Assembly: GCF_900099905.1 (NCBI RefSeq)
Contig: NZ_FNEE01000033.1
Span: forward strand, 1 to 60,556
Length of the DNA stretch: 60,556 nt
Origin: Mesorhizobium muleiense
GTDB lineage: Bacteria > Pseudomonadota > Alphaproteobacteria > Rhizobiales > Rhizobiaceae
Reading direction: 5' to 3'
Shown here: in pieces, positions 23,890 to 32,351 of the stretch
Numbering within the stretch: the first letter of the stretch is position 1
How the letters are laid out: the number at the start of each line of letters is the position of its first letter
Notes under the pieces: model-generated
Database searches by the model: none
What the model saw: the letters and a program-made list of their open reading frames with translations, nothing else
Told to the model about the DNA's origin: nothing
Position numbers and translations under genes: made by a program

Positions 23890-25146
23890 TCAGCCGAATT
23901 TCCGCTGCGCATCGAGCGCCAGCCCAAGCCCGACCGAGCCGAACATGTCACCTTCGATGACCGACGCCTGCGGCACCAGGGCCAATATCTGCTGCCTTGC
24001 CAGCGGAATGGCGGTCGATCCGCCGGTCAGGAACACCGCGGTGATGTCGGACGGTTTCACCTGCGCGTCGCGGATCGTCTCACCAACCGTCGCGGCCACC
24101 CGTTCGATATACCTGGCGATCGTGTCGTCGATCCCGGCGCGCGTAATTTCGGTCGCAAACTTCGCTCCCGTCAGCGCGACCATCACCTCGGCGGACGGTT
24201 GCTCCGTCAGCTCGATCTTGGCCCTCTCGACCAAAGCGGCCAGCGCGTGCCCGTAACGATGCTCGACGATGTCGATGAAGCGGTCGACCAGGTCGGCGCG
24301 TTCCGCCTCGTAGCGGATCTGGAGCAGATGCGTCATCGCGCGGGCGGTGTAGACCAGATTGATGCGCTGCCATGTCGCCAGGTCGATGAAGTAGCTGGCC
24401 GGCAAGTTGCGCTTGCCGTCCTTGGTCGGCGAGAGGTAGCCGAGTTGCGGCATCACATGGGCGATGCTCAACAGCCGGTCGAAGTCGGTGCCGCCGATGT
24501 GGATGCCTCGGCTGGCCAGGATGTCGTCCTTGCGATCGAGGGAGCGGGCGCGCTGCGGCGAGACCCGCACGATCGAGAAGTCGGACGTGCCGCCGCCCAT
24601 GTCGACGATCAGCGCCAGTTCTTCGCGCGTCACCTTCTGCTCGTAGTCGAGCGCCGCCGCGATCGGCTCGAACTGGAAGGCGATATGCTTGAAGCCCTGG
24701 GTACGGGCCGCGTTTTCGAGTTCACCTTCGGCCTTGGCATCGGCCTCGGCATCGTCGTCGACGAACTGCACGGGACGACCGAGCACCACGCTTTCAACCG
24801 TATCGTCCGTATCCTCTTCCAGCCTTTTCCTGAGGTGACCGACGAACAGACCGATGATCTCGGTGAAGGCGATCGATCGGGTTTTGATGCGCGTCTTTTC
24901 ATGGACTAGCGTACCGCTGAGTACGCTCTTCAGCGAGCGCATCAGGCGACCCTCGATGCTGTCGGTATAGTTGGCTATGGCGCGGCGCCCAAAGTAGGTG
25001 CGGTTGTCCTCGAAATTGAAGAACACCGCGCTGGGCAGCGTCACCTCGCCGTCTTCCAGCGCCACCAGTTGCGGCTGCCCGTCCCTGATCACGCCGACGG
25101 TGGAATTCGAAGTGCCGAAGTCGATACCGCCGAATGCTGGTCGCAT
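23890..25146 (-). CDS. Hsp70-family protein (YegD-like, no C-terminal lid)
   Basis: This 418-residue protein contains an Hsp70/actin-type ATPase domain: FGGIDFGTSNSTVGV (phosphate 1), LIVDMGGGTSDFSIVRV (phosphate 2) and VFLTGGSTAIPLARQQI (adenosine motif). It ends soon after, so it lacks the peptide-binding and lid regions of DnaK, as in the YegD group. The role is unknown. It is convergent with the LysR gene and lies between the sulfite oxidoreductase cluster and the TIGR02186-TauE pair. Confidence 0.88.
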   Translation of the reverse strand: MRPAFGGIDFGTSNSTVGVIRDGQPQLVALEDGEVTLPSAVFFNFEDNRTYFGRRAIANYTDSIEGRLMRSLKSVLSGTLVHEKTRIKTRSIAFTEIIGLFVGHLRKRLEEDTDDTVESVVLGRPVQFVDDDAEADAKAEGELENAARTQGFKHIAFQFEPIAAALDYEQKVTREELALIVDMGGGTSDFSIVRVSPQRARSLDRKDDILASRGIHIGGTDFDRLLSIAHVMPQLGYLSPTKDGKRNLPASYFIDLATWQRINLVYTARAMTHLLQIRYEAERADLVDRFIDIVEHRYGHALAALVERAKIELTEQPSAEVMVALTGAKFATEITRAGIDDTIARYIERVAATVGETIRDAQVKPSDITAVFLTGGSTAIPLARQQILALVPQASVIEGDMFGSVGLGLALDAQRKFG

Positions 25147-25255
25147 CTCAAAGTCCTGTATTTTTTATTTGGGGAGCGACAGCCGGTGTTCGGCCGGGCC
25201 GGGGTCGCGGTCTAACCCACGAGCGTAAAAAGGGGAACCGCCTGTTGAAGAGAGT

Positions 25256-26047
25256 TTAATCCTTCCGGAAGACGAGCCTTCCGAGCCAGCCGGTCAGCAT
25301 GGCCAACGACACCGCGAAGACGCCATACAGGAAAGAATAATCGTGGGCGACGCGGAAGATCGACTGTTCGAAACCGGATTTGCGGATTTCGAGCTGGGCG
25401 GAGCTTTCCTTGATGAACAGGCCGCTCTTGAACAGGAACGCGCGTGCCTTGTGGGTGCCGACCGGAACATTGGGGGCGAGCCTGACGGTGGCGCGGAACA
25501 GGTTCTGCGACAGGAACTGCACGCCGCCGACATTCACGCTGTAGAGGCCGGTCGCCGTCTTGCGCTCGCGCAGCGCTGCGGTGAATTCCTGGATGGTCGC
25601 CGGACTGTCGTCAACGTCGGCCGGCTGCATGTAGATGTTGGCGGCGCCGAGCGACAGTTGCTTGTAGCTGTTGGGGTCGGTGACGTCCTGCAGCGGGCGC
25701 GTCGTCGCCACCGAATAGGACACCGGCACATTCTTGAAGGTCTCGGACTCCAGATTGATCCAGATGCCGAGCACCCGGTCCTTGCGGCGCACGACGACCT
25801 TCCGGGCCGGACCCTCAAGCACGACGACGATGTCATAGCGCCCCTGGCGCGCGACACGCGGGTCGGCATTTTCCAATGAGCCGAAGATGGTGAGGTCGGC
25901 GCCGGAAAAGCCGGCGGTGATTGAGACATGGTCGGTGGACAGGCCGATCTGGATGTTTTCGGTAACCGGCGTCTGCGTTCTTGCCGGTGACGAGGCGGCG
26001 AACAGCGACAGCGAGGCAACGGCCAGGAACGTCCTAAAACCCGCCAT
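25256..26047 (-). CDS. TIGR02186-family exported, membrane-anchored protein
   Basis: This 263-residue protein has a cleavable signal (MAGFRTFLAVASLSLFAASS), a large periplasmic beta-rich domain (IQIGLSTDHVSITAGFSGAD) and a C-terminal membrane helix (FLYGVFAVSLAMLTGWLGRL) with a short cytoplasmic tail. It matches the TIGR02186 family, which has no established function but is commonly found beside TauE/SafE permeases. Its ATG overlaps the stop of the permease gene (ATGA), so the two are made together. A role as an accessory to the permease is inferred. Confidence 0.78.
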   Translation of the reverse strand: MAGFRTFLAVASLSLFAASSPARTQTPVTENIQIGLSTDHVSITAGFSGADLTIFGSLENADPRVARQGRYDIVVVLEGPARKVVVRRKDRVLGIWINLESETFKNVPVSYSVATTRPLQDVTDPNSYKQLSLGAANIYMQPADVDDSPATIQEFTAALRERKTATGLYSVNVGGVQFLSQNLFRATVRLAPNVPVGTHKARAFLFKSGLFIKESSAQLEIRKSGFEQSIFRVAHDYSFLYGVFAVSLAMLTGWLGRLVFRKD

Positions 26048-26970
26048 CAGGTCGGATCCGCGCCGGACAGCGAATAGAGGCTGGGCGGCGTCACGAACAG
26101 ATCGATGGCGAGCCGGATGGCAACCGCCAGGACCAGCAGTGCCAGCAGCGCCCTGAGCTGCTCGCCGCGCAGCCTTTGGCCGGCCTTGGCGCCGTATTGC
26201 GCGCCGGCGACGCCGCCCGCCATCAACAAGAAGGCGAGCATGACGTCGACCGTCTGGTTGGTGGTGGCATGGACCAGCGTGGTGTAGGCCGAGGTGAAGA
26301 TGATCTGGAACAGCGAGGTGCCGACGACGACGTTGGTCGGCACTTTCAAGAGATAGATCAGCGCCGGCACCATGATGAAGCCGCCGCCGACGCCCATGAT
26401 CGACGACAGGAAACCGATGCCGGCGCCGAGGCCGAGCACCGGGATGACGCTGACGAAAAGCTTCGAGGCCCTGAACCGCATCTTCAGCGGCAAGCGGTGG
26501 ATCCAGTTGTGCTGGCCGGATTTCTTCAGCACCGGTGCCGCGCCGCTGCGCGCGGCGCGCAGCGCATTGACGCTCTCGACCAGCATCAGCCCGCCAACGG
26601 TGCCGAGCAGCACGACGTAGAGCAGCGAGATGAACAGGTCGAGTTGGCCGAGCCGGCGCAAGAAGCCAAAGACGAAGATGCCGCCGGTCGAGCCGACGAT
26701 GCCGCCGGCCAAAAGCACACCGCCGAGCTTGAAGTCGAGCGTGCCGCGCTTCACGTGCGACAATGCGCCGGAGAAGGAGGAGGCGATGACCTGGTTGGCG
26801 CCGGTGGCGACTGCGATCGCCGGCGGTATGTTGTAGAAGATCAGCAGCGGCGTGATCAGGAAGCCGCCGCCCACTCCGAACATGCCCGAGAGGAAACCCA
26901 CCGCCGCGCCCATGGCCAGCAGCACGAAAATGTTGACGGAAATTTCCGCGATCGGGAGATAGATGCCCAC
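26047..26970 (-). CDS. TauE/SafE (TSUP) family permease, probable sulfite/sulfonate exporter
   Basis: This 307-residue inner-membrane protein has the duplicated TSUP motif: VGFLSGMFGVGGGFLITPLL in the first half and GFLSSIMGVGGGFIMVPALI in the second. About eight helices are present. Members export sulfite, sulfoacetate or related anions. The start is GTG 26970 without a strong ribosome binding site. Close linkage with a SoeABC-like oxidoreductase suggests sulfite as substrate, one gene set oxidising it and this one removing excess; substrate specificity cannot be read from sequence. Confidence 0.82.
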   Translation of the reverse strand: MGIYLPIAEISVNIFVLLAMGAAVGFLSGMFGVGGGFLITPLLIFYNIPPAIAVATGANQVIASSFSGALSHVKRGTLDFKLGGVLLAGGIVGSTGGIFVFGFLRRLGQLDLFISLLYVVLLGTVGGLMLVESVNALRAARSGAAPVLKKSGQHNWIHRLPLKMRFRASKLFVSVIPVLGLGAGIGFLSSIMGVGGGFIMVPALIYLLKVPTNVVVGTSLFQIIFTSAYTTLVHATTNQTVDVMLAFLLMAGGVAGAQYGAKAGQRLRGEQLRALLALLVLAVAIRLAIDLFVTPPSLYSLSGADPT

Positions 26971-27159
26971 CCGTCAGTCTCGATCAGTTTGCCCGTCGGC
27001 GAATGCAACCGTGGCGGGCATTCGCGCCAAAAGCCTGTCCGTTCTTGCGCCGGCCGGGCGGCGAAGTCAAACCTCGCCACGTCGCCGAAACAAAAAACAA
27101 CTCAATCAGTTAACAGGCAAATGTGTGGCAAAGGCGTCGCGGAAACGACGCATCTGCCG

Positions 27160-30100
27160 TTATTTGCGCGCAAGCAGCGCCTTGACCAGCTTTTCGTCGA
27201 CCGTGCCGGTGGGCTTCAGGTCGTTGTCAGTCTGGAAAGCCATGATGGCATCCTTGGTTTTCTGGCCCATCACGCCGTCGTCATTACCGGCTTCGTAGCC
27301 GTTCTTGTTGAGAATGCGCTGGATGTTCTGAACGACCTTCTTCATGTCGACGCTGGCGGTCGTCTGCGGCGTGCCGTCCTGCCACGATTCGGGAATATCG
27401 GCCGAATTGGCCGCAGGATCGAGCGGCTTTGCCTTCCACAGCTCCGTGGCGGCGCGTGCGCGTTCGAGCTGCTCGGGCCTGAGTGCCTTGGCGATCTCGT
27501 CGCGCTTTGCCGCCGCATCCTTGTCGCCGGTCTTGGCGACGAGCGCGAACCATTTGTAGGACTCTTCGAGATTCTGCTTCATGCCGACGCCCTTCGCCGC
27601 CAGGATGCCGAGATTGAACTGGCTGTCCTTGACGCCGAGATCGGCGGCGGCCTGGAACCAGTGCGCGGCCGATTCATTGTCGGTCACGCCGTCCGCCGCC
27701 ATGGCGAAGAGCACGGCGAGGTTGTGCATGGCGCTGGCGTTGCCCTGCGCGGCGGCGAGCTGGTACCAGGTCTTCGCCTTCTTGACGTCGCGCGCGACGC
27801 CGGTGCCCTTCTCGTAGAAGTTGCCGATGCGGTATTCCGCCGGTGCGAAGCCGAGCTCGGCTGATTTCTCGTACCATTTGGCGGCCGCTGCCATGTCTTG
27901 CTTGACGCCGCGCGATTCGGCGTAGCGCGAGCCGATCTCGAACAGTGCCTTGGCGTCGCCGCCGGCCGCTGCGTCACGCAAGGCAGCCGGGCCGGCATCG
28001 GCTGGAATGTCGATCTTGGCAGTGGCCGCCGCCGTCGAAGCAACCGCTGACGTGACCGTGCCGGTCATGTCCTGGGTCGCGGGCGTGGCGTCCGGCGCGG
28101 TGGCCATTGGTTCGGCGTCCGCAGCCGTCGGGCCCGCAGGTGCCGACGCTGTCACGTTCGCCGCCGCCGGATCGGGCGACGTCGTTGAAGCCATTGATGC
28201 AGGAACAGGCTCGGCCGCGGACCCTGAGTCGATCGGCGTTTCGGCATCTGCCGATCTCTCGTTATCCGACGGCGTGGCGATGGCGGCCTGCGCCGGCATG
28301 TCGTCCTCGGCTACCGATTCGGATGGCTCTGCCTGTCGGACAGCGTGGTCTGGTGCGCTATCCCCTGCAGTTTCTGTGTCCGTCTTCGGCTCGTTGACGG
28401 TACCGATCGATGCGCTTTCCGCTGGCTGCGCGGCCGCCATCGGCGCCGTGTCGTTGCTGGCAATATCGACCGGGTCGGAAACAAAGGCCTTGCCCAATTG
28501 CAGGCCGGCGAGCGCCAGCATGACCGCGGCGGCTGCCATCAGAATCGGCTTGCGTCGCGCCTTGAGCAAGTCGCCGATCCTGAGCGCCTTTACCGGCCCC
28601 CTCATCGTCGATTGCCGCTTGAGAGCGTCGGCCTCGGCAGCGGCCGCTTGCGCCGCGCGCCTGGCTGCGGCGATGAAGTCGGATTTCGATGCGTCGGCAT
28701 TGCCGGCCCTGCCGGGCGGGCCGCGTTCGTCGCGCACGCGCTTCATGATGGCGTTGAGGTCAGGTGGGCCGGAGCCGGGCTCCAGCGGCCGGTTGGCAAC
28801 CTTCGGGTCCAGCGGCTCGTCGAGATCGGCAATCGGTATCTCGACATCAGGCGCGGAGCCGGCAAGCGGCGGAACGATCGTCTCCTTCTTGGCCTTGAAG
28901 GCGCGCGCCAGTCCGCCGAGCATCGACTTCCGGCCGCCGGTCGGCTGGCTTTTTTCCGCCGTGTCCGAGCCAAGCGCCGCCATGGCTGCGGCCGCGGCGG
29001 CTTCGGCCGGCGTACGCGTGCCCGGGTCGCTACGCGTGCCCAGGTCGCTACGCGTGCCCGGTTCGCTATGGGAACCTGGTTCATCACTGATCATGGCAGA
29101 GACATGGCTGTCGAGGTCGGCCATGTCTTCCGTCAGCGGCGATGGCTGGTCGATGTCCATGGACGGCGCGTCACGTACGGCCATCTTTGACGATCGCACG
29201 CCGCGCCAGCTGTCCGGCTCGGCCGGCTGCGTATTCAGAAGTTCGCTCACAGCGTCGGCCGGCTCGTCGGTTTCCAGCGAGCCCAGCCGGTCGACGATCT
29301 TGAGCAGCGTGTCGTGGATGGCTTCGAAGGTCCTCGAATTGCGCTCGTCGGAACGGCGCGTCAGTGCTTCGAGCGTCTTCAGATCCTGGGCGAGGCCAGA
29401 GACGGCCGCCGTGTTGGCACTGGAGCCCGCCAACGAACGGACGGCGCTCTCGGCTGCCTCGCGCGCCGCGCTGAGGATGGAATCGCGGGTGCCAGCCAGC
29501 GACTTCTCGATTTCGTTGAGTCGAGGGCTGATATCCTCCAATTCCGGCAGTGGCGCGCCGGGTTTCGAAAGGTGCGCCGACAGGCCCGCGACCTGCGCTT
29601 CCAGGCTGCGGATCAGGGCCGGGTCGATGCCGGCGACTTGTGCCGCCGATGAATCCAGCCGGACTGAAATGTCTTCGAGCCGGCTTTCCAGGCCACGGAT
29701 CGCCGCTTCACCTGCGTGATCGGGAACGCGCGTCTCCAAGCGCTGGGCCAGCGCGCTGAAGCGGGCGTCGAGGGCGTCCATGATGCCGGCCCCGTCGATC
29801 TGCGGCATGCGCTGGTCCAGCCTGTCGGCAACTTCGTCCAACCTGCGCTCGAGATCGCGAAACAGCATGTTGCCTTGTTCGATCGCGTCGCCCTGGCGGC
29901 GCTCCATCATGCCGGACAGCACGTCGAAACGCTGTTCCAGCCCCTGGAAGATATAGTCGGCGTCCGGCATGGCAGGCGCCCGGTCGATCTTGTCGGCAAT
30001 AAGCGCGATCTGCTTGTCGAGACGCTCCATCGCCTGCTCAGGCAAATTGGCCCGGTTGGCAAGGTCGTCGACCCGGCTCGACAGCATGTTGAGGCGGTCG

Positions 30101-31155
30101 ATGACCTCGCCGCTGGGGTGGACTTGCGTCACTTCCTCGATCTGTTCGGCAAGCGAGGCGATCCGCTTCTCGATACGCTCGAATGCTTCGGGGTCGAATG
30201 AATTGGCCTGCGCAGCGACGGTCGAGGCGACGATGGCGCGGGAAATCTCGTCCAGCCGCTCGTCGATCATCGCCAATGTGCTGCTGCCGAGACTGTCCTG
30301 CTGGCGGGCGAAATGCTCGACGGCGCCGGCAAGCGTGCGGACCTTCTCTTCGAGCGAGCGCAGCGAAAGCGATTCCGGCAGATTGTTGACGGCATTGCTG
30401 ATCTGTTCGAGCCGTTCGGTCAGCATCGAAAGACCGGGTGCGTCCGACCGCTGTCGCTGATCGGCATCGACACGATCCTCAAACGCGGTCCAGCGGCGGT
30501 CGAACTCGTCCCAGCGGCGGCCGACCGCCTGCACGCTCTCCTCGCGCGCCAATGTGTCGAGCGCGGCCTTGACCTGCTCCAGATCGAGCCGGAGCATGTT
30601 GACGCTTCTGTCGTCGCTCTTTTCGGCCAGGGACTGGATGGCGCCGGAAAGCCGCTCGAACTCGACGCCGAGTTCGGCGCTGCCTTTGCCTCCCGCCGAT
30701 AGGCCACCCGTCTGGGTGCTTGCCTGGAAAGCCCGCTCGATGTCGTTGCGCAGCGCTTCGAATTCGCGCTGCAGGCCGGCGGTCATCTGGTGGCGCAGTT
30801 CCTCGCGCAGGCCGCGCAATTCGCCGGCGATCTTGCCGACCACGGCGACGCCGTCTTCCTGGCCGCGCACGCGGTCGATGTCGCGGGCGATCGCCTGGTA
30901 ATTCTCATCGAAGGCAGCCGGCGCCGGGCTTTTCGGCGACTGCGCCGGGCGCGGATCCTCATAGGGCCGGGCGCTGGCATAGCGCGGCTCCGCGCTCAGC
31001 CGGCGCGGATCGGGACGTTCGCTCAAGTCCTCGCGCGTCCGCTCCAGCCGCTGCTCCAGCGTTTCCAGGGAACGGTTGAGCTGTTCAAGCGTGGTGTACG
31101 CCCTGCGCTGCCGGCCGGTGTTGAGTGTATCGAGATAGGACCGCTTGCTGTTCAT
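27160..31155 (-). CDS. podJ: PodJ-like polar localisation protein (coiled coil, membrane helix, Sel1 repeats, peptidoglycan-binding domain)
   Basis: This 1331-residue protein has a cytoplasmic N-terminal part of about 650 residues rich in coiled coil (LEQLNRSLETLEQRLERTRE; many repeated heptads). Next come an acidic/Pro-rich segment, one membrane helix near residue 875 (ILMAAAAVMLALAGLQLG), a low-complexity Ala/Thr/Pro linker, and Sel1-like repeats from about 1065 to 1215 (ALFEIGSRYAESRGVKQDMA). A terminal peptidoglycan-binding domain (about 1270-1331) completes it. This order is that of PodJ, which organises the cell pole in Caulobacter and rhizobia. Polar Tad pili depend on such proteins in Caulobacter. 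An 18-bp tandem repeat lies inside the gene. Confidence 0.8.
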   Translation of the reverse strand: MNSKRSYLDTLNTGRQRRAYTTLEQLNRSLETLEQRLERTREDLSERPDPRRLSAEPRYASARPYEDPRPAQSPKSPAPAAFDENYQAIARDIDRVRGQEDGVAVVGKIAGELRGLREELRHQMTAGLQREFEALRNDIERAFQASTQTGGLSAGGKGSAELGVEFERLSGAIQSLAEKSDDRSVNMLRLDLEQVKAALDTLAREESVQAVGRRWDEFDRRWTAFEDRVDADQRQRSDAPGLSMLTERLEQISNAVNNLPESLSLRSLEEKVRTLAGAVEHFARQQDSLGSSTLAMIDERLDEISRAIVASTVAAQANSFDPEAFERIEKRIASLAEQIEEVTQVHPSGEVIDRLNMLSSRVDDLANRANLPEQAMERLDKQIALIADKIDRAPAMPDADYIFQGLEQRFDVLSGMMERRQGDAIEQGNMLFRDLERRLDEVADRLDQRMPQIDGAGIMDALDARFSALAQRLETRVPDHAGEAAIRGLESRLEDISVRLDSSAAQVAGIDPALIRSLEAQVAGLSAHLSKPGAPLPELEDISPRLNEIEKSLAGTRDSILSAAREAAESAVRSLAGSSANTAAVSGLAQDLKTLEALTRRSDERNSRTFEAIHDTLLKIVDRLGSLETDEPADAVSELLNTQPAEPDSWRGVRSSKMAVRDAPSMDIDQPSPLTEDMADLDSHVSAMISDEPGSHSEPGTRSDLGTRSDPGTRTPAEAAAAAAMAALGSDTAEKSQPTGGRKSMLGGLARAFKAKKETIVPPLAGSAPDVEIPIADLDEPLDPKVANRPLEPGSGPPDLNAIMKRVRDERGPPGRAGNADASKSDFIAAARRAAQAAAAEADALKRQSTMRGPVKALRIGDLLKARRKPILMAAAAVMLALAGLQLGKAFVSDPVDIASNDTAPMAAAQPAESASIGTVNEPKTDTETAGDSAPDHAVRQAEPSESVAEDDMPAQAAIATPSDNERSADAETPIDSGSAAEPVPASMASTTSPDPAAANVTASAPAGPTAADAEPMATAPDATPATQDMTGTVTSAVASTAAATAKIDIPADAGPAALRDAAAGGDAKALFEIGSRYAESRGVKQDMAAAAKWYEKSAELGFAPAEYRIGNFYEKGTGVARDVKKAKTWYQLAAAQGNASAMHNLAVLFAMAADGVTDNESAAHWFQAAADLGVKDSQFNLGILAAKGVGMKQNLEESYKWFALVAKTGDKDAAAKRDEIAKALRPEQLERARAATELWKAKPLDPAANSADIPESWQDGTPQTTASVDMKKVVQNIQRILNKNGYEAGNDDGVMGQKTKDAIMAFQTDNDLKPTGTVDEKLVKALLARK
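29015..29086 (-). repeat. 18-bp tandem repeat inside podJ-like gene
   Basis: Three units of the form CGCGTGCCCGGGTCGCTA (29015-29032, 29033-29050, 29051-29068) differ by one or two bases, and a diverged fourth lies at 29069-29086. They encode six-residue repeats of the type GTRSDP/GTRSDL in the linker between the coiled coil and the membrane helix. The unit keeps the reading frame. Confidence 0.85.
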
Positions 31156-31331
31156 CGATGCGCCCGTTCACAATCGCTGCTGGCTTTATGACCAGTTCCC
31201 AAAGTCCTGCCGGAAACGAAGACGGCCGCGGCTTTGCTGCGGTGGACTCCGAAAAACCGTGAAAAATTCGCTACAGGATAACCACGGGTGACCGACATGC
31301 GCACAATTCGCCCAACGTGGTAAACAACGCG

Positions 31332-31345
31332 TTAACCAAGCTTAA
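31332..31345. promoter_or_regulatory. CtrA-like TTAA-N6-TTAA upstream of podJ
   Basis: TTAACCAAGCTTAA is one base short of the TTAA-N7-TTAA consensus and lies about 180 bases upstream of the podJ start. Cell-cycle control of podJ is known in Caulobacter; here it is only suggested. Confidence 0.3.
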
Positions 31346-31460
31346 GAAGTTGCAACGATGTTGACGAGCGCCTGAAGCGCCTGGCCATGCGCTGGCGGAT
31401 GCGGCAAAAAGTTCCTCCCGCACGACGCCCTTGCTTCGTGAGGCGGCTATCGGTATAGAA

Positions 31461-31476
31461 TTGACGTAAACGTAAG
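31461..31476. promoter_or_regulatory. LiuR/MerR-type operator upstream of merR
   Basis: TTGACGTAAACGTAAG is a partly symmetric site built from two ACGT cores. It closely matches the better palindrome before the acyl-CoA dehydrogenase gene (32238-32259) and the operators known for LiuR-type MerR regulators. It suggests self-regulation of the MerR gene. Confidence 0.65.
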
Positions 31477-31600
31477 GGTGCAGATTGTGCCGTTTGCGAT
31501 TTTGTTTGTTGAAACCACGAGTGGAAGCACGCCCCCGCTTCGACTCAGGCGACGCACGGTCCAGGACCGCGGCGCCACCAGATGGGGAAAGCCAGTGACC

Positions 31601-32062
31601 ATGAAACTTGTTTCGCCCGGCGAAGCCGCGGCCAATACCAATGACATGTCCGATAAAGCCGGCGAGGATCTTGTCCGCATCGGCGAGATGGCCAAGAAAT
31701 ACGGAGTAACGCTGCGTACGCTGCGTTTCTACGAGGACAAGGGCCTTCTCAATCCGCAGCGCGACGGCTCGACCCGTCTCTACACGCGCCGCGACAAGGC
31801 GCGGCTGAAGCTGATCCTGCTCGGCCGCAAGGTCGGGTTCTCGCTGCGCGACGTCAAGCAGATGATGGACCTCTACGACCCCAGCGGTTCCAACACCAAG
31901 CAGTTGCGACTGACGCTCGACAAGTCGGAGAAGCAGCTTGCCCGCCTGCAGAAGCAGCGGGCTCTGATCGACGATGCCATCAACGAGTTGAGCAACTCGA
32001 TGGCGGCGGTGCGTCAGATGCTGAGCGAACGCTCGGCGCCGCAGGCCAGCGTCGCCGGGTAA
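31601..32062 (+). CDS. MerR-family regulator, LiuR-type, of beta-oxidation genes
   Basis: This 153-residue regulator has a MerR winged helix near the N-terminus (VRIGEMAKKYGVTLRTLRFY then EDKGLLNPQRDGSTRLYTRR) and a C-terminal coiled coil (LDKSEKQLARLQKQRALIDD). It lacks the metal-binding Cys set of MerR or CueR. LiuR-type members control branched-chain amino acid and fatty acid catabolism and respond to acyl-CoA-type signals. ATG 31601 and GTG 31595 share the purine-rich GGGGAAAG upstream; ATG 31646 would also keep the DNA-binding domain. Matching operators lie upstream of itself and of the next operon. Confidence 0.82.
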   Translation: MKLVSPGEAAANTNDMSDKAGEDLVRIGEMAKKYGVTLRTLRFYEDKGLLNPQRDGSTRLYTRRDKARLKLILLGRKVGFSLRDVKQMMDLYDPSGSNTKQLRLTLDKSEKQLARLQKQRALIDDAINELSNSMAAVRQMLSERSAPQASVAG

Positions 32063-32098
32063 TTCTTCGCCGGCTTCCGGTGAACGGCCTTCTGGGAG

Positions 32099-32129
32099 AG
32101 AGCCGCGTGGGCCTTGGCTGCGCGGCTCT
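32099..32129 (+). terminator. Hairpin after merR
   Basis: AGAGCCGCG (32099-32107) pairs with CGCGGCTCT (32121-32129), a 9-bp stem with a 13-base loop, 37 bases after the MerR stop. It has a weak T-run. Confidence 0.55.
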
Positions 32130-32237
32130 TCCCGTTGTCTTGCGGCTGCGCCGGGATTTTCAATCTGTTCGCACTGGCTACGGCCAGCGCCGTTACGCTA
32201 TGAGCGAGCGGCCGGAATAATTTGTCGCATCAAAAAA

Positions 32238-32259
32238 TTGACGTTTACGCAAACGTCAA
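32238..32259. promoter_or_regulatory. Palindromic operator upstream of the beta-oxidation operon
   Basis: TTGACGTTT (32238-32246), four bases, then AAACGTCAA (32251-32259) is a perfect 9-bp inverted repeat about 100 bases before the first acyl-CoA dehydrogenase start. It shares the TTGACGT core with the site before the MerR gene, so the MerR protein probably binds both. Confidence 0.7.
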
Positions 32260-32351
32260 CTTTTGCTATTCCGACCTGAACATTGGTCCACATGCCCGTC
32301 TGACTTCACATTGGGGGATTCGGGGCCAAGGCCGCATGGTGGAGGAAATGC

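Larger units (their letters stand above)
31156..31600. other. Intergenic region between podJ-like and merR genes; promoters, no gene seen
   Basis: These 445 bases separate divergent genes. The podJ side holds TTAA-N6-TTAA (31332-31345), near a CtrA box. The merR side holds the operator-like TTGACGTAAACGTAAG at 31461-31476. The frame open upstream of the MerR start (from 31478) has no coding character. Confidence 0.6.

Noticed and set aside
26176..29719. Long plus-strand open frames opposite the TauE and podJ-like genes (562 and 589 codons)
   Set aside because: The minus-strand genes have clear domains; the plus-strand frames have low-complexity Ala/Ser/Gly or Arg/His content and no motifs.
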